Source of the DNA: Pelodera strongyloides
Lineage: Eukaryota; Nematoda; Chromadorea; Rhabditida; Rhabditidae
Length of the DNA stretch: 64,000 nt
Direction: 5' to 3'
Assembly: GCA_036852015.1 (NCBI GenBank)
Contig: JAANDG010000217.1
Span: 1 to 64,000 of the forward strand
Shown here: in pieces, positions 60,273 through 64,000 of the stretch
How the letters are laid out: each line of letters begins with the position of its first letter
How positions within the stretch are numbered: the stretch's first letter is position 1
Position numbers and translations under genes: made by a program
The notes under the pieces: model-generated
What the model saw: the letters and a program-made list of their open reading frames with translations, nothing else
Databases searched by the model: none
Told to the model about the DNA's origin: nothing

Positions 60273-63200
60273 CTATGCATTTGATTTAGGTGTATTTGAC
60301 TTTATACTGTTGCTCTTCTCTGTTTCCGATTGAGTTTTCTGCTCGTTCTTGGGATTAATGAAGGATTGCGCCTTCTTGACGCTATTCTGGAAAAGGAGCC
60401 GTTAGTCGTTAATTGCGTGTGCTGGACGCGCGCCAGGGGTGCGCGAAAGGTGTTATATATTAGTTAGGGAGTCGAACCTGCGCGCGCTTCCAAAGGTGCA
60501 CAACTTCTCAGCTAACCAGGGTCGCACACCTCTCGCGCTCTCATAGCACGCCTCCTCCTCCACCGGGTTCCGCCGCACCGCACTGGCATAGATTCTCATT
60601 TTCGTGTCACACCCGTGGAGTTTTATCAGATCTATTTTTATGAACTACTGTCAAGCAATAGGGATCAGGGAATAATATAATTCAATAGGGATAAGGGATG
60701 TTTTTCCTAACAATATTTGTGACTCACCTTTTGTTGGCCAATTGTGATATCGGAAAAGAATCGAATGGTCTTCCCAGCCAATGCTCGGAAATCATCTTGC
60801 ACCGATCCCGATGGTGCGGTTTGTAGGAAAGCATCTCGGATTTCCTAAAAAAATGCGAGCTCAATAAGACGAAATTGAAAAAGAAAACGCGAGAGTCTTT
60901 CTTCCCCACATCGAGAACGCGCACCTTTATATACAAGGGTGGTTCAATACAGTGATCGAAGCATATGGCATGTTCTGCAGATGTGATGATAGGGTCATTT
61001 CTCTCTCTCTCTCTCTCTCGGCCTCGTCGCCCGCTTTTCTCACTCTGTATGGATGGCTTATGAAACTAAAATTAATATTGAATGTTTGGAACTCACAAAG
61101 TCTTGAACAGTTTCGCGTATTCTGTTGTAGGATGGTAGGCCTGGTTGAACACGGAGCAATTCGAAGAGACTCTAAAAAGTATTATAACTAAGTTGTTATG
61201 CATTAGGATTTGTAGTTCGTATTTTCACGTTACTACATCTGCATCGTGTTTCTCCCTCGAACCTAGATAATTAGTGTGATATTGTTTTGATCACTAATAG
61301 TGAAAATAATCAAAGATTTATATAAGAAACCAGACGGGTATCGCCGCCTGAGGTGCCGTGCAATGCTGCGTAAGACAATCAAGTGCAACTTCAAAAAAAA
61401 AAGTATGCATACTTATATGAAACGTCTGAAACGTAATGTCCGTAATTAATGTAACGAAACTTATTTCGTTTGTTTTGGTTTGCGAAATGTTTACTGCTTA
61501 TACCAAATCGTTGAAACTTAGTGTGGATTTCGTTGCGGATTCGGTGACAAACATCTAAACTCTTCTCCTTTATAGAATAAGATGCTAAGGTTAACTGCCT
61601 TACTCCTTGTTTGTAAACCGTGTCGATCACCACGAAGACGAACGCGATAATGGCAATCAACACAAGTGGATTGGCCACCATGGCGAGTGACTTTTGAGAT
61701 CGGAGCTGGAATATAATTGTTTACGTGTATATATGGGCGTCACCATATAGGTAGACCAAGCCGAATCCGCGCTAAAAGGCCAAGCCTCAATGGCAGTCTC
61801 AACTTGTGCCTGTCTATGAGCTAACTCTTGACAGGTTCATACCAAATGTCAAGTCAAGCAATTTTAAATATGACTTGTGAATTTCCACAAATACGCACTT
61901 CATTAACTGGTGTGACATCCTCGTTTTGCCAGTCGACCGTCAGTAGAAAGTAGCACAAGTAGTACTGAAAACATACGTTTGTATTTACGTCGCTACAAAA
62001 AAAATGATTGCGGTAAGATGGACGTGACTGGATGTGACGCATAGTTCAAATAAGAAAGCTAATGACGCGGTGTGACACTGACACGGTTCGCAGCTTCCAC
62101 TATGCTTGTTTCTCCACCGCGTACTACATGTACATACGACTGTGCGTGCATTTTTCGATCTCTTATTATATAAAAGAGTAACTGTTGCGTGCGCTAGCAC
62201 TCACGTTACGGAAGTATAATTAGAACGCTTCGGGTATAAAAGAGTGCCGCAGCTTAAATTAGAATATTCTCATGTAAAAGAACGATATGTCTTTACTCCA
62301 AAGACTAGTTACAGACGTTTCATGAGTATGGAACGACGCCTCAGGCGGCGTAGCCGTCTGGTGATTCCATAAAAATAGGACGATGTAAAACTTACCATGG
62401 TGATTAGCGGTGTCACGTTGAAGTACATTTTCTTGGAAAACTCGTTGACCATATGCCAGAAGCGTTCTCCGAAAGTTTTTGGTTGTCCGAGTAGAAAGAA
62501 GAGATCGAATCTCATTTGTGCGGAACCTGAGAAATAGTATGACCCTAGGGCTAAGATACAGTATGAATCTAACGTTATGACCTCAATCCTATTCTGTATA
62601 CAACCTTACCCCTATTTTTGTAATTGCCTCGTTTCTCGTATAATTACCCACGCCTTACTACTAGTAGCGCTATTGCAATTCGGACTCGTGGCGCGCGGCA
62701 AGTATGCCACTTGTACGCCATTATGGCCCACAGAAGGTGCACCCCATGCGCACCCCTTGCGCGCCCTATGTAAATATGTTCCGCCCGCTAACGAAATACC
62801 GTACAAACCAAGAATTTTCCTCCACATACCGTAGCAACCCATGTAAACCAATTGCCTGAACGTGAGGCCAATCGATATAATTATTGGAGTTCTCGCTTCG
62901 CACCAAATTAGGATATACTGGTAGTTCTGAAGCGAACTTGATTAATTGTGATCATTTATTTAATTTTGATAATTACGCTCTTACCCCTCATCAGTATTAT
63001 TGCTTTCAGTATTGTAGCAGTGCTGACTGCTGACTGCTAGCTACCGTAATTAAGCGTAGGGTACCGTAGGTACAACGCACAGTACTGTAGGTGACAGTGT
63101 ACGGAACTGCGCGTCGTGACCTAAAAGCGAAAAAAAGGTGCGAAATTGTGACAAGAAAAACAGATACAGTAACCAAGAACTCACCTCGAATGCAAATACC

Positions 63201-63355
63201 GTAAGCATTATAGAATGTATGGTAAAAGCCATGAGTCGCGATTTCCACCAATTAGGTAGAAAAAATGCCTCGCGGATGAAGTAGAGCAAGTAGACGGTGA
63301 ATACTGAACAAAATAATCATCGATTTTTTTTGTATTAAACAGAGGGAGACAACAT

Positions 63356-63392
<37 letters not shown>

Positions 63393-63584
63393 GTGGCCGT
63401 AGTAGAGCGATGTGTTTGCGAGACAAGAGGGAAATGGTAGCGAAACAATAACGAGAACCATGAGAATTACCTATCAAAGCGGGCAACAACATGAAGATGA
63501 TTGCGAATAGATAAACCAGAATCCAGGCCTTGCTTTCATAGTACGTGAGCACTTGCAGGACAGTGCCGAATAGGTAGTCGGATG
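60273..63584 (-). CDS. Multi-pass membrane protein, 5' end not resolved
   Basis: Minus-strand exons, in order: 63584-63471, 63303-63185, 62526-62396, 61964-61899, 61705-61604, 61171-61097, 60844-60728, 60386-60273. They join in frame except between the second and third, where at least one exon is missing. Hydrophobic segments: AWILVYLFAIIFMLLPALI, VFTVYLLYF, LMAFTIHSIMLTVFAF, VTPLITM-YYLCYFLLTV and VLIAIIAFVFVVIDTVY, so four or more membrane spans. The last 110 residues are soluble and polar, ending in a Lys/Glu/Ser-rich tail (NPKNEQKTQSETEKSNSIK) before TAG. The first exon here starts inside a codon, so coding continues upstream, perhaps beyond the window. I do not recognise the family. It converges with the helicase gene. 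Confidence 0.75.
60462..60535 (-). repeat. tRNA-derived repeat in the last intron of the membrane-protein gene
   Basis: On the minus strand CCTGGTTAGCTGAGAAG (A-box-like) and GCAGGTTCGACTCCC (B box) stand at tRNA spacing. It resembles a tRNA-derived SINE head; the acceptor arm is not convincing. Confidence 0.45.
60999..61021. repeat. CT microsatellite
   Basis: About ten CT units in the intron between the exons at 61171 and 60844. Confidence 0.8.
61330..62390. repeat. Dispersed CGCCTCAGGCGG repeat, two copies
   Basis: A copy near 61335-61445 (GGTATCGCCGCCTGAGG ... GAAACGTCTGAAACGTAATG) and an inverted one near 62305-62390 (GACGTTTCATGAG ... GACGCCTCAGGCGGCGTAGC). Related sequence lies near 1531-1580 and 57235-57330. 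Confidence 0.6.
63356..63389. repeat. GA microsatellite
   Basis: About 16 uninterrupted GA units in the intron between the first two recognised exons of the membrane-protein gene. Confidence 0.95.
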
Positions 63585-64000
63585 CTGAATAAATAATAAT
63601 AATAAATGTTAATAATAAAAATAAAAATAAATCTTTTACAATTCAAGAGCGTGCACCTTTATTCAAGGTGGTTCAAATTCAAAGTTTGCTTATGGCATAT
63701 TCCGCAGAGGTCCTGAGTCCTGAGTATATAAATAATGTATACAATACAAAGTCGTTTACCACGTAGATTTCGATAAGGTGAGTTATATTGGGGTATTACA
63801 AAGCCCGTTTCTCAGGAAAAGTGCTTGTATACGTGTTTTTTGTGCCGCTTGTGCGTTCATAGAAGTAACGTCTGTGTGTGTTTGGATATACATTTATGTG
63901 TATGTACATCGTGTGCGTGTGTATGGGGTGTGGGTATGTGTGTTATATCCCTTTATTTGTTCACGAAGTCCTTATAATGTGGTCTACCTGTTATCCGCTA
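63585..64000. other. Window edge, no exon assigned
   Basis: AT-rich intronic-looking DNA with TAA/AAT repeats near 63590-63635 and TG-rich sequence at 63860-63950. An upstream exon of the membrane-protein gene should lie here or beyond; one weak candidate ends at a donor GTAAAC near 63757 on the minus strand. Confidence 0.4.

Noticed and set aside
63900..63950. TG-rich tract at the window end as a possible telomere-like repeat or CRISPR-like array
   Set aside because: Irregular GTGTGT-type low complexity without a constant repeat unit or spacers.

Overview
The window is animal nuclear DNA, most likely from a nematode. Protein-coding genes are split by many introns with GT...TTTCAG-type ends. 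Several genes open with a 3' splice site just upstream of the start codon and no partner donor, as expected for spliced-leader trans-splicing. The DNA is AT-rich and loaded with MITEs, tRNA-derived repeats and retroelements, almost all in introns or between genes. All exon models here were built by hand from splice signals, reading-frame continuity and remembered family features; nothing was searched.

Layout: 1-2.7 kb repeats only. 2.7-17.1 kb (+) a 24-exon M3-family peptidase-like gene with a mitochondrial-type N-terminus but without the zinc-binding residues; intron 11 carries a complete LTR element with nearly identical LTRs and no coding capacity. 18.2-23.7 kb (+) TFIIE alpha subunit. 24.5-28.4 kb (+) ZNF330/NOA36 zinc protein. 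29.2-47.7 kb (+) an INTS14-like Integrator subunit, swollen by a triplicated exon end, a long inverted repeat with a tRNA-Asp-like sequence in each arm, a decayed LINE and a Penelope-like element with an N-terminal GIY-YIG domain. 49.8-58.8 kb (+) an RS-rich N-terminal part followed by a UPF1-like SF1 helicase, probably one gene; between the two parts lie two tandem intronless ORFs (-) related to LINE ORF1 proteins. 60.3 to at least 63.6 kb (-) a multi-pass membrane protein, convergent with the helicase, with its 5' end not resolved.

The first four genes run head to tail. The first has an AATAAA signal only about 150 bases before the trans-splice acceptor of the second, which fits an operon. 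The TFIIE alpha, Integrator and RS/helicase genes all concern RNA polymerase II transcription or RNA handling; the link with the M3-like protein is positional only. At least three MITE families are scattered across introns, and two contribute sequence right at splice acceptors.
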